From DATCVA01 sp036567205 (GTDB lineage: Bacteria; Pseudomonadota; Gammaproteobacteria; Burkholderiales; Burkholderiaceae_B), in contig DATCVA010000339.1 of assembly GCA_036567205.1 (NCBI GenBank), positions 1 through 17,415 on the forward strand: 17,415 nt of DNA, read 5' to 3'. Below are positions 8,140-15,283 of the stretch, in pieces. The notes beneath the pieces are model-generated. The model did not search any database. It was not told the origin of the DNA and saw nothing but the letters and a program-made list of their open reading frames with translations. The first letter of the stretch is position 1; each line of letters begins with the position of its first letter. A program made the position numbers and the translations under genes.

Positions 8140-10921
8140 TGCTTCCCCCTTTCTTGTTTAATTCTTGTTGTGTGAAGGCCTTCACTACTCTTTCCATACG
8201 TGTGCTACGCGATCCCTTGACCAGAATATTGGCTGGGGTCAATGTGATTAAATGCGCCACTAACGCCTCGATTGAATCAAACACGCTGGCTTGCGCTCCG
8301 AACGCCACTCCCGAATACTGGGCAGCGGAACCAAATGTCAATAAATTATCTATTCCGCGCTCTTTAGCGTAGGCGCCCACTTCTGCGTGCATGGCGCGGC
8401 TCTCGGAGCCGACTTCAGCCATATCGCCCAAAACCAGAATTTTTGTACCTTTTAATTGAGCGAGCACGTCAATCGCCGCACGAACCGAATCCGGATTGGC
8501 GTTATAAGTATCGTCAATAAGCTGCAGGCCCCCGGCCAAGGCATGCGGCTGCATGCGTCCCGCCACGGGGCTGAAATTTTCCAGGCCCTGGGCAATTGCG
8601 ACCAGCGGAGAACCGGCCGCGCACGCGCAAGCCGCCGCTGCCAGGGCGTTGCGCAAGTTGTGTATTCCGGGCGCCTGCAACACCAGCCGACGGCTGCCCA
8701 GTGGAGTATGCAATTGGAACTGGGTGCGGGCAGGCCCCGCATGCACTTCATCGGCGTACACATCAAACGCCGCGTCGAAACCGAAGAGCATGATTTTGCG
8801 CTTTGCAGCGAGCGTGCGCCAAAGGCCGGTATAGGCCTCATCACCAGGAAAAACCGCCACGCCGCCGGACGGCAACGCTGTCAATACAGCACCATTTTCT
8901 TCAGCCACGGCTTCGACTGTGTGCATGAACTCCTGATGTTCGCGCTGTGCATTGTTAACCAATGCAACCGTAGGCCGGGCCATGTCCGCCAGAACGGCAA
9001 TTTCGCCCGGATGATTCATGCCGAGTTCAAACGCCGCCGCACGATGTTGGCTATTAAGGCGCAATAAGGTCAGGGGGACGCCAATATCATTATTCAAGTT
9101 GCCTTCGGTCGATAAGGCATAGTCGTCGCCCACCCACGCCCGCAATATCGACGCAAGCATTTCTTTAGTGGTCGTCTTGCCGTTGCTGCCCGTAACGGCA
9201 ACAGCAGGAATAGAAAAACAACTGCGCCACGCACTGGCGATTTTTATCAGTGCAGCACGAGTATCGCCAAGCTGGAACTGAGCCATGGCAACGCCGGGTT
9301 GACGCTGACCGACAATCGCCGCACAGGCTCCTGCCAACGCCACTTGATCCAAATAGTCATGCGCATCGAACGTCTCGCCTTTGAGCGCAACAAAAATTTG
9401 ATTGGCGGCAATTGTGCGTGAGTCAGTGCCAATCGATCGCACACGCAGCCATGTCAGTGCAAAGCGCGCCCATTCGCGATCGTCGAAGGGGACCCGTACG
9501 CCGTTAGATTCCTGATAGGTTTCGTGCCCTTTTCCAGCCAGCAAAACAACATCACTGGCATCGGCGTGCCATATGGCTTGCAGCACAGCCTGCGCACGAT
9601 CAAGCTCAATAACGGGAGCGGCCTGCATCCCGGCAACAATCTCGTCAACAATTGCCCGAGGCTCTTCATTCCTGGGGTTATCATTGGTAAGAACAACGTG
9701 ATCAGCCAGGCTGGCGGCGATCCGGCCCATGACCGGGCGCTTGGTCCGGTCGCGGCTGCCGCCACAACCGAACACGCAAATCAAGCGCCCTCCCCGGGCG
9801 TTCGCCATCTGACGCAAAGCTATCAGGGCACGCTCCAGCGCATCAGGCGTGTGTGCGTAATCGACCACCACCAAAGGTGTTGGAACGGAGACCTCGCCGC
9901 CCTCGACGGGCTCCACGATTTGCAGCCGCCCCGCAACCGAACGCAGTGTCGCCAGGACACGCGCAATGCGCGCCAAAGGCCAGCCAAGCTCCCGCAGCAT
10001 TCCGGCCACCAGCAATAAGTTAGAAATATTATGTTCGCCAACCAGACGGGTAACGATTTGTGCGACGCCATCCGGCATGCACAAATTAAAAATCAAACCA
10101 TAGGTACCGGTTTGTATATCGGTTGCCTTGATGGTGGCAGCCCTGGCTTCCACCAGCGAATAAGTTAACGGCTCTAGCGCAAAGCTTGCCTCTGCCAGCT
10201 CTGCCCCGACAGGATCATCAATATTGACGATGGCACGCTCCAGCCCGGGCCACTGGAACAAAGCGAACTTGGCCGCCTTATAGTGTTCAACGGTACCGTG
10301 GTAGTCCAGGTGGTCATGAGTGAGATTGGTGAAACCGGCAATTTTTATACAAACATGGTCAAGGCGGCCCTGCTCAATACCTATGGAAGAGGCCTCAAGC
10401 GCAACAACCGTAGCGCCTGCATCACGAATAGCAGCAAGACTGCGATGCATGGTCAAAACATCGGGTGTCGTCAATACCCCGCCCAGATTCGATCCGTCTG
10501 GCAATGTCACGCCCAGCGTACCAACCGTACCGCATGGCACGCCTTCAGCATTCAGGGCGGCAGCCAGCCATTGCACAGTCGTGGTCTTGCCGTTGGTGCC
10601 GGTCACGGCCAGCACTGAAAGAGCCTTCGATGGCTCGCCATACCAGTAATGCGCTATCGCCCCCAACATGCCCGACAAGCCTTCCACCATCTGCATCGGC
10701 GTTGCCCCCGATGGCATCGAATCAAATGGCGCGCCAGGCTGCACGACTACGGCCACGGCGCCTCGCGCTATCGCTTGTTCGATATAACGCCGACCATCGG
10801 TGACTTTTCCGGGGCAGGCGAAGAAAATATCACCGCGCGCAATCTGACGCGAATCAATGCATAAATTTGCGCTGCGCGAAGCGTGTTGCTCCAGCCATGC
10901 AATCAATTCATGAGATGTCAT
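8129..10921 (-). CDS. murEF: MurE-MurF fusion: UDP-MurNAc-tripeptide synthetase joined to the D-Ala-D-Ala adding enzyme
   Basis: One open frame of 930 residues carries two complete Mur ligase modules. Residues 1 to about 493 are MurE (adds meso-diaminopimelate): CIDSRQIARGDIFFA (21-35), P-loop TGTNGKTTT (107-115), NLTHDHLDYHG (199-209) and the DAP-selecting DNPR motif (414-417) in DNPRNEEP, ending with LLAGKGHETYQ (460-470). Residues from about 494 on are MurF (adds D-Ala-D-Ala): GTDSRTI (498-504), LKGETFDAHD (513-522), P-loop TGSNGKTTT (577-585), EGNLNNDIGVP (606-616), LIDDTYNANPDS (801-812) and LVKGSRSTRME (900-910). MurF begins near position 9442. There is no stop or separate start between the modules, and the first 20-25 residues of a free-standing MurF are absent. 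This fusion is known from Bordetella. The ATG overlaps the ftsI stop. Confidence 0.97.
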   Translation of the reverse strand: MTSHELIAWLEQHASRSANLCIDSRQIARGDIFFACPGKVTDGRRYIEQAIARGAVAVVVQPGAPFDSMPSGATPMQMVEGLSGMLGAIAHYWYGEPSKALSVLAVTGTNGKTTTVQWLAAALNAEGVPCGTVGTLGVTLPDGSNLGGVLTTPDVLTMHRSLAAIRDAGATVVALEASSIGIEQGRLDHVCIKIAGFTNLTHDHLDYHGTVEHYKAAKFALFQWPGLERAIVNIDDPVGAELAEASFALEPLTYSLVEARAATIKATDIQTGTYGLIFNLCMPDGVAQIVTRLVGEHNISNLLLVAGMLRELGWPLARIARVLATLRSVAGRLQIVEPVEGGEVSVPTPLVVVDYAHTPDALERALIALRQMANARGGRLICVFGCGGSRDRTKRPVMGRIAASLADHVVLTNDNPRNEEPRAIVDEIVAGMQAAPVIELDRAQAVLQAIWHADASDVVLLAGKGHETYQESNGVRVPFDDREWARFALTWLRVRSIGTDSRTIAANQIFVALKGETFDAHDYLDQVALAGACAAIVGQRQPGVAMAQFQLGDTRAALIKIASAWRSCFSIPAVAVTGSNGKTTTKEMLASILRAWVGDDYALSTEGNLNNDIGVPLTLLRLNSQHRAAAFELGMNHPGEIAVLADMARPTVALVNNAQREHQEFMHTVEAVAEENGAVLTALPSGGVAVFPGDEAYTGLWRTLAAKRKIMLFGFDAAFDVYADEVHAGPARTQFQLHTPLGSRRLVLQAPGIHNLRNALAAAACACAAGSPLVAIAQGLENFSPVAGRMQPHALAGGLQLIDDTYNANPDSVRAAIDVLAQLKGTKILVLGDMAEVGSESRAMHAEVGAYAKERGIDNLLTFGSAAQYSGVAFGAQASVFDSIEALVAHLITLTPANILVKGSRSTRMERVVKAFTQQELNKKGGSNAA

Positions 10922-12654
10922 CGTGGCAGCTCTCCCCGAGGACCGACCGCTACCAAGGACTCAATTGGGGCATCGGGCTGAACCCCCATACGGCGTAAAC
11001 TGCTGGCCACGACCGTGGCAAAAATCGGAGCGGCTACGCGACCGCCGTAATAGCCTCCAGCCTGCGGCTCATCGAGCGTGACAGCGACGACAATGCGCGG
11101 GTTGGACACCGGAGCAAAGCCCACAAACGAGCTGCGGTATTGCGATGTGCTGTAGCGTCCATCGACTATTTTTCGCGCCGTACCGCTTTTTCCGGCTACA
11201 CGATAACCCTGTACCTGGGCCAACTTAGCGCCATCCGGTCCGGCTGCAGCCTCTAGCATCGCACGCGTCAACCCGGCGACTTGCGGGGTATATACCTGAA
11301 CACTGGTGGGTTTGCCCTGGCGCTTGAGCAAAGTAAGTGAAACCATGTCGCCATTACGCGCGAATGCCGTATAGGCGTGAGCGATTTGCAGCAATGAAGT
11401 CGACAGGCCATATCCATAGGCCATTGTTGCCCGCTCGATAGGACGCCAGCGCTCCCAGGGGCGCAAACGCCCCGAAGCCACTCCTGGAAAATTGGCCTGG
11501 GGCGCCCGCCCAAAACCCAGCTCGGTGAACTTCGTCCACATTTCTTGCGACGTAAGTTTCTCGGAAATCATGGTCATGCCGATATTGCTGGACCGACGCA
11601 AAATACCCGCTACATTCAGAGTGCCGTTACGGCTTACGTCAGATATCGTTGAACCCTGATAGCGATATTGACCGTTACCGGTATCGAACTGGGTAGACGT
11701 TGTAATCCGCTTCAAATCCAGGGCCAGGGCGGCAGTGAAAGGTTTCATGATAGAGCCGGGCTCGAACGTATCGGTGATGGCCCGATTACGCAATGCGGCC
11801 CCTTTCCGGTCATCCCGATTATTAGGATCGTAGGTGGGCAAATTAACGAGCGCCAGTATCTCGCCCGTTTGAACGTCGAGCACAATCCCCGCAGCCCCTT
11901 TAGCCTTATGATCGTTCATGGCTTTTTTTAACGCTGAGTACGTGTCGAACTGCAAGCCGCTATCAATCGACAGACTCAAATCCTGCCCATTAACGGGCGG
12001 CACAACCGCCTGCACATCCTCGACGACCCGCCCAAGACGATCTTTAATAACGCGCCGGCTGCCCGGACGCCCTGAAAGCTCGGAGTTAAAAGCGAGTTCT
12101 ACGCCTTCAATCCCTTTATCTTCAATATTGGTGAAGCCCAGTACGTGTGCGGTAAGGCCGGCCTCGGGGTATGAGCGCCTCATTTCGTCCTGATGATGAA
12201 TACCAGGAATCTTTAATTGCTTTATTTGTTTTGCCAGCTCAACTGACACCTGGCGCTTGATATACACGAAGTTCTTGTCTTCATTGGACAACCGGGAGCG
12301 TATATCTTTAAGTGGCATTTCCAGCAGTTTGGCCAACTGCTCCAGCTCGGCGGGCTTTGCCTCTTTTGCGTCTTCAGGAATTGCCCAGATAGCGCGGGCA
12401 GGCACGCTTGAAGCCAGGACCACAGTACCGGTCCGATCGAATATTTTGCCGCGTGTCGCAGGCAAAACCAACGTGCGCTCGTAGCGACGCTCGCCTTGCT
12501 GCTGCAGGAACTCGGTGGATAATCCTTGTAAATACAGTGCCTTGATTCCCAACGCGGCGAAACCCAACATCAAAAGAATCAACACCAGGCGTGACCGCCA
12601 CAGTGGCATCTGGATATTCAGTACGGGGCTGTCGTAGAATCGGACACGCTTCAT
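10918..12654 (-). CDS. ftsI: Septal peptidoglycan transpeptidase FtsI (penicillin-binding protein 3)
   Basis: A class B penicillin-binding protein of 578 residues that cross-links septal peptidoglycan, paired with FtsW. It has a short basic cytoplasmic start, one membrane anchor at about 22-43 (LVLILLMLGFAALGIKALYL), the pedestal region with RGKIFDRTG (68-76), RRSYPEAGLTAHVLGF (159-174) and GIEGVELAFN (181-190), then the transpeptidase domain. The active-site triad is SIMK with Ser301/Lys304, SSN (355-357) and KSGT (489-492). KSG instead of KTG is an accepted variant of the third motif. The ATG overlaps the ftsL stop as ATGA, and its stop overlaps the murE-murF ATG. Confidence 0.97.
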   Translation of the reverse strand: MKRVRFYDSPVLNIQMPLWRSRLVLILLMLGFAALGIKALYLQGLSTEFLQQQGERRYERTLVLPATRGKIFDRTGTVVLASSVPARAIWAIPEDAKEAKPAELEQLAKLLEMPLKDIRSRLSNEDKNFVYIKRQVSVELAKQIKQLKIPGIHHQDEMRRSYPEAGLTAHVLGFTNIEDKGIEGVELAFNSELSGRPGSRRVIKDRLGRVVEDVQAVVPPVNGQDLSLSIDSGLQFDTYSALKKAMNDHKAKGAAGIVLDVQTGEILALVNLPTYDPNNRDDRKGAALRNRAITDTFEPGSIMKPFTAALALDLKRITTSTQFDTGNGQYRYQGSTISDVSRNGTLNVAGILRRSSNIGMTMISEKLTSQEMWTKFTELGFGRAPQANFPGVASGRLRPWERWRPIERATMAYGYGLSTSLLQIAHAYTAFARNGDMVSLTLLKRQGKPTSVQVYTPQVAGLTRAMLEAAAGPDGAKLAQVQGYRVAGKSGTARKIVDGRYSTSQYRSSFVGFAPVSNPRIVVAVTLDEPQAGGYYGGRVAAPIFATVVASSLRRMGVQPDAPIESLVAVGPRGELPR

Positions 12655-12974
12655 GGACGCCCTCCGGCCGAGGAGTTTGCGCCTGGCGACCCGGCCGATT
12701 TCGAGGCAGCAGGCGCGCCTTTGATATACAAGGTCCGGTCAGGTGAAGTCGTGATCATTTTCAGGTCTTGACGCGCAGCCTCGTCGATGCGTGCATGTCG
12801 GGCCAGCTCAGCCCGCTCTAGTTGTAAACGCCGCCAGTCGGCATCCAGCTCGCGGGCCTTGGCGGCTACGCGCTCGGACTCGACAAACAATTGGCGCGAC
12901 TGAAATCGCGCCGTAACCAGGGAGATGGCCGAGAGCATCAACAACGCAGCAAAGATTAAGCTCAGTCGGCCCAC
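12651..12974 (-). CDS. ftsL: Cell division protein FtsL
   Basis: A small bitopic divisome protein (107 residues) that forms a periplasmic coiled coil with FtsB and joins FtsQ and FtsW-FtsI. A membrane segment lies at about residues 3-22 (RLSLIFAALLMLSAISLVTA), followed by a charged helix with heptad character at about 24-65 (QSRQLFVESERVAAKARELDADWRRLQLERAELARHARIDEAARQ, abbreviated here to its course) and an Ala/Gly/Ser-rich tail. The start is GTG at 12974-12972; its first G is the last base of the rsmH TAG stop, so the genes overlap by one base. FtsL sequences diverge strongly, so the assignment rests on topology, size and position between rsmH and ftsI. Confidence 0.93.
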   Translation of the reverse strand: MGRLSLIFAALLMLSAISLVTARFQSRQLFVESERVAAKARELDADWRRLQLERAELARHARIDEAARQDLKMITTSPDRTLYIKGAPAASKSAGSPGANSSAGGRP

Positions 12975-14041
12975 TATTTCCTCCCCCTGCCTGCCTGTGC
13001 CGGCCTGGGCCCCAGGCGAATGGCATTCACGAAGGAAGCCCCCTGGTCGGCGGGCAAAGGCGTGGAGGTACGTTCTGCCACACGCAACACAGCAGAGCGC
13101 GCACGGGCATTACCGGCCACTTCGTCCGCATCGGGCAGAACACGTCCCAATGAGTGCAGGATAGGGGCTGGCATATCCTTCTCGAAGATAGGCATGCGGG
13201 CCTGCGCCGCAGCCGGGCGGGCCGCTGCGGCAATGCATTGCTTAACCATGCGATCTTCAAGAGAATGGAAACTAATCACGGCCAACCGCCCTTTTGGCGC
13301 AAGAACTTTTAAGACTGCCGCGAGGGCGTGCGCGAGCTCCTCGAGTTCTTGATTGAGGTAAATCCGTAGAGCCTGAAAGGTACGAGTGGCCGGGTGTTGA
13401 CCCTTTTCGCGCGTACGGACGACACTGGCGACGAGCTCGGCGAGGTCGAGCGTTGTGCGCAGCGGCCTGGATTCGCGGCGAGCAATAACCGCCTTTGCAA
13501 TCTGGAAAGCAAACCGTTCTTCGCCATATTTAGCTATGACCTCCTTAAGATCTTCAACACTGACCTCGGCCAGCCATTGAGCAGCGGTTAAACCACTGCT
13601 CGTGTCCATTCTCATGTCGAGTGGACCTTCGCGCATAAACGAAAACCCCCGACTAGCATCATCAATTTGGGGCGATGACATACCCAGATCCAGCATCACG
13701 CCATCAACGCGTTGAATTCCCAGCGCATCCAAACGCTCTTGCATCGATGCAAAGCCGCCATGCACAACAACAACTCTGGCATCTTCCGCTTGCAAAACCT
13801 TTGCTGCCTCAATGGCCAACGGGTCTTTATCAAAAACGACTAACCGTGCGTCGGGAGCCAACCTGGACAACAAGCAGCGGCTATGCCCGCCCCGACCAAA
13901 TGTTCCATCGACAAAAACGCCACTTGTCCTTGAAGAAAGCTCGCCCTGGGACTGAGCACGCTTGGACTTACTTCCAAAACCAGGCTCAATCAAGGCGTTA
14001 ACCGTGGGCTCTAGCAGCACGGACCGGTGTGATAACTCCAT
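12974..14041 (-). CDS. rsmH: 16S rRNA (cytosine-1402 N4)-methyltransferase RsmH (MraW)
   Basis: An S-adenosylmethionine-dependent enzyme that N4-methylates C1402 of 16S rRNA at the decoding centre. I choose the ATG at 14041 (MELSHRSVLLEP, 355 residues). The open frame reaches 14134, but the additional 31 residues lie within mraZ and do not resemble RsmH. The chosen start has an AGG ribosome site and lies 8 nt after the mraZ stop. Motifs: HRSVLLEPTVNAL (5-17), DGTFGRGGHS (45-54), VFDKDP (69-74), MLDLGMSSPQID (116-127), RGFSF (131-135), GPLDMRMD (139-146) and ISFHSLEDR (256-264). Residues about 20-40 (PGFGSKSKRAQSQGELSSRT) are an insertion before the DGTFGRGGH loop compared with E. coli. Confidence 0.96.
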   Translation of the reverse strand: MELSHRSVLLEPTVNALIEPGFGSKSKRAQSQGELSSRTSGVFVDGTFGRGGHSRCLLSRLAPDARLVVFDKDPLAIEAAKVLQAEDARVVVVHGGFASMQERLDALGIQRVDGVMLDLGMSSPQIDDASRGFSFMREGPLDMRMDTSSGLTAAQWLAEVSVEDLKEVIAKYGEERFAFQIAKAVIARRESRPLRTTLDLAELVASVVRTREKGQHPATRTFQALRIYLNQELEELAHALAAVLKVLAPKGRLAVISFHSLEDRMVKQCIAAAARPAAAQARMPIFEKDMPAPILHSLGRVLPDADEVAGNARARSAVLRVAERTSTPLPADQGASFVNAIRLGPRPAQAGRGRK

Positions 14042-14049
14042 AACCTGCT

Positions 14050-14478
14050 TCAGAATGAAAAATGTTCTAGCGACTCGGGATTGATTTTCGCCAGGTCTTC
14101 GGCCTCTCGGCGCGCCCACTCGGCACAATCCCACAATTCGAAATGACTTCCCATCCCTAAAAGCATGACTTCACGCGTTAGTCCGACGGCCGAACGCAGT
14201 TCGGGCGCAACCAAAATACGGCCCGTACCATCCATATCGACGTCTTGCGCATTACCGAGCAACAAGCGCTGAAGCGGACGGGCTGACATTGGGAACTGGA
14301 CTATTTGCTTACGTTTTTCCTCCCACTCCGAGCGTGGATAAACCAGCAAACAGCCATCTGGGTGGCGGGTTAAGGTTAGCCGGCCTTCTTCAGCGGAAAC
14401 AAGCGCGTCACGATGCCGGGTCGGTATTGAAACCCGCCCCTTGGCATCTAACGTGAGTGCACTGCTTCCCTGGAACAC
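14050..14478 (-). CDS. mraZ: MraZ, transcriptional regulator of the dcw operon
   Basis: A 142-residue protein with two AbrB-like SpoVT modules; MraZ proteins form rings and bind repeated TGGG-type boxes upstream of their own gene. The first module is LTLDAKGRVSIPTRHRDAL (about 8-26) and the second is VDMDGTGRILVAPELRSAVG (about 79-98). The DxKGR and DxxGR motifs of the family are both clear. The start is GTG at 14478-14476, giving the usual MFQG-type N-terminus; no strong Shine-Dalgarno is seen apart from a G-run in the last upstream box. It is the first gene of the cluster, next to a promoter and box array at 14485-14551. Confidence 0.97.
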   Translation of the reverse strand: MFQGSSALTLDAKGRVSIPTRHRDALVSAEEGRLTLTRHPDGCLLVYPRSEWEEKRKQIVQFPMSARPLQRLLLGNAQDVDMDGTGRILVAPELRSAVGLTREVMLLGMGSHFELWDCAEWARREAEDLAKINPESLEHFSF

Positions 14479-14484
14479 CGTTCA

Positions 14485-14524
14485 AAACCCCCACTTTTTT
14501 GCACAAAATCCTACTTTTCCCCAC
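14485..14524 (-). promoter_or_regulatory. Four 10-bp direct repeats, probable MraZ boxes
   Basis: Read on the minus strand, four consecutive 10-mers run GTGGGGAAAA, GTAGGATTTT, GTGCAAAAAA and GTGGGGGTTT (14524 down to 14485). Each begins with GT and puts a purine/G cluster and an A/T run at the same phase. MraZ of other bacteria binds TGGG-type boxes spaced so that they repeat every 10 bp, just upstream of mraZ. Units 1 and 4 match best, units 2 and 3 are degenerate. The array covers the end of the -10 element and the predicted start site, consistent with autorepression. Confidence 0.7.
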
Positions 14525-14551
14525 TCTACGGGATCGGATGCAACAGGTCAA
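14523..14551 (-). promoter_or_regulatory. Probable sigma70 promoter of the dcw operon (Pmra)
   Basis: On the minus strand TTGACC (14551-14546) is followed after exactly 17 nt by TAGAGT (14528-14523): 5/6 and 4/6 matches to the -35 and -10 consensus. The predicted transcription start near 14516 would give a leader of about 38 nt before the mraZ GTG. The -10 element overlaps the first of four MraZ-box-like repeats, as expected for a repressor site. The call is from sequence alone. Confidence 0.7.
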
Positions 14552-14624
14552 GCGCAAAGTTGCAATTTTTTCAATTACAACAAGCACTTAGCACGGCTTT
14601 ACAAAGGGACTGAATTAAAATGTG

Positions 14625-14677
14625 TAGATAAATCAAGAAATTGCAGGTTTATCTAAAAGTCGTTTATAAGATAAACG
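14625..14677 (-). terminator. Short AT-rich inverted repeats downstream of rnpB, possible terminator
   Basis: Two inverted repeats lie about 65-115 nt after the rnpB 3' end. CGTTTAT/ATAAACG (14661-14677) has a 3-nt loop and is followed on the minus strand by ACTTTTAG. TAGATAAA/TTTATCTA (14625-14632 and 14648-14655) has a 15-nt loop and is followed by CACATTTTAATTC. Both stems are AT-rich and the U tracts short, so termination would be weak. The sequences share the same GATAAA core, so alternative pairing is possible. The rest of 14552-14740 shows no gene on either strand. Confidence 0.3.
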
Positions 14678-14740
14678 GGGCAGGAAAGAATTTATGCCTT
14701 TGCAATTTCTAACATTTAAGAAGGAATGGGCAGGCGAAGA

Positions 14741-15156
14741 AGCGAGACAGATCTATAGGCCGGATTCTGTACACCAGGCAAGCCTGGCGGGCAATCATTC
14801 CTCTGGGTACGGCATTGCTGACGTACTCTAGCCATCTACCCGCATGCTTGAGCGAGCCGCTCTTTTTAGCCCTGGGGCGTGTCGCATGCCTATTTGATGT
14901 TGCTCCGGGTAGAGGTTGCCGCGTTTCACCCTGCCGCGCTGCCGTTTGTTGCCAAACGGCGCCACACGGAAGTAGCCGTGCCAGTGCACGCCTAAGCGTG
15001 CCCGCGCCGCAGTCTCGTCTCTGTGGCCCTATTCCTCGGCGCGCCGACGACCTAAGTACGCCGGTTTGCCGGACGGCCGTTAGCCGTTACCCTGCTCTAT
15101 GGAGTCCGGACCTTCCTCGATATACAAGATACCGCGATTGCCCGATCTGCCTCGCG
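14741..15156 (-). ncRNA. rnpB: RNase P RNA (bacterial type A, M1 RNA)
   Basis: The catalytic RNA of ribonuclease P, which removes 5' leaders from pre-tRNAs. Read on the minus strand, conserved regions occur in the right order: GAGGAAGGTCCGGACTCC (15118-15101, first strand of P4), AGGGTGAAA (near 14930), ACCCGGAGCAAC followed by CAAATAGG (14910-14889) and AGAATCCGGCCTATAG (14768-14753, second strand of P4). The ends are set by helix P1: GCGAGGCAGATC (15155-15144) pairs with GATCTGTCTCGC (14753-14742), 12 bp with one G-U pair. The length of about 416 nt is somewhat greater than the 377 nt of E. coli M1 RNA. End positions are accurate to a few bases. Confidence 0.95.
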
Positions 15157-15161
15157 GGTAC

Positions 15162-15190
15162 ATTGTATAGGATCAGCGGACGCTGCACCC
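15162..15190 (-). promoter_or_regulatory. Probable rnpB promoter
   Basis: On the minus strand TACAAT (15167-15162, within TATACAAT) is a 5/6 match to the -10 consensus. It sits 7 nt before the start of helix P1, the position expected for an rnpB start near 15155. The hexamer 17 nt upstream (GGGTGC, 15190-15185) is a poor -35. A GC-rich stretch (GTACCCGCG) lies between the -10 and the start, as in stringently controlled stable-RNA promoters. A small inverted repeat CAGCG/CGCTG (15174-15185) lies in the spacer. Confidence 0.55.
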
Positions 15191-15204
15191 CGTTTACTCA
15201 TAAA

Positions 15205-15233
15205 TTAACGCAAGTTGCGCAACCTGCGACAAT
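15205..15233 (+). promoter_or_regulatory. Candidate promoter for the uup-like gene
   Basis: TTAACG (15205-15210), 17 nt, GACAAT (15228-15233): 4/6 matches to each consensus hexamer. A start near 15240 would leave a leader of about 44 nt before the ATG at 15284. Other combinations in this AT-rich gap (for example TTGCGC with TTTATT) are nearly as good, so the choice is tentative. The spacer is occupied by a 20-bp near-palindrome. Confidence 0.3.
15209..15228. repeat. 20-bp near-perfect inverted repeat between rnpB and uup
   Basis: CGCAAGTTGC/GCAACCTGCG is symmetric at 18 of 20 positions, with a perfect central GTTGCGCAAC. It lies in the divergent region, inside the candidate uup promoter and about 55-75 bp upstream of the rnpB start. 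The symmetry and location are those of an operator for a dimeric regulator, but no regulator is identified. Confidence 0.45.
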
Positions 15234-15283
15234 AGAGCTTTATTGCTCAGACAATTACGTCTTCCCGTTTTTTTGCTTGATCT

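Noticed and set aside
9443..9460. A possible frameshift or sequencing error producing the MurE-MurF fusion
   Set aside because: The frame is continuous on both sides with all motifs intact, no remnant of a separate murF start is seen, and the same fusion is reported in Bordetella, so a real fusion is the better reading.
14042..14134. Upstream extension of rsmH by 31 residues
   Set aside because: It overlaps the end of mraZ, while the ATG at 14041 yields the conserved N-terminal HRSVLL segment and has an AGG ribosome site.
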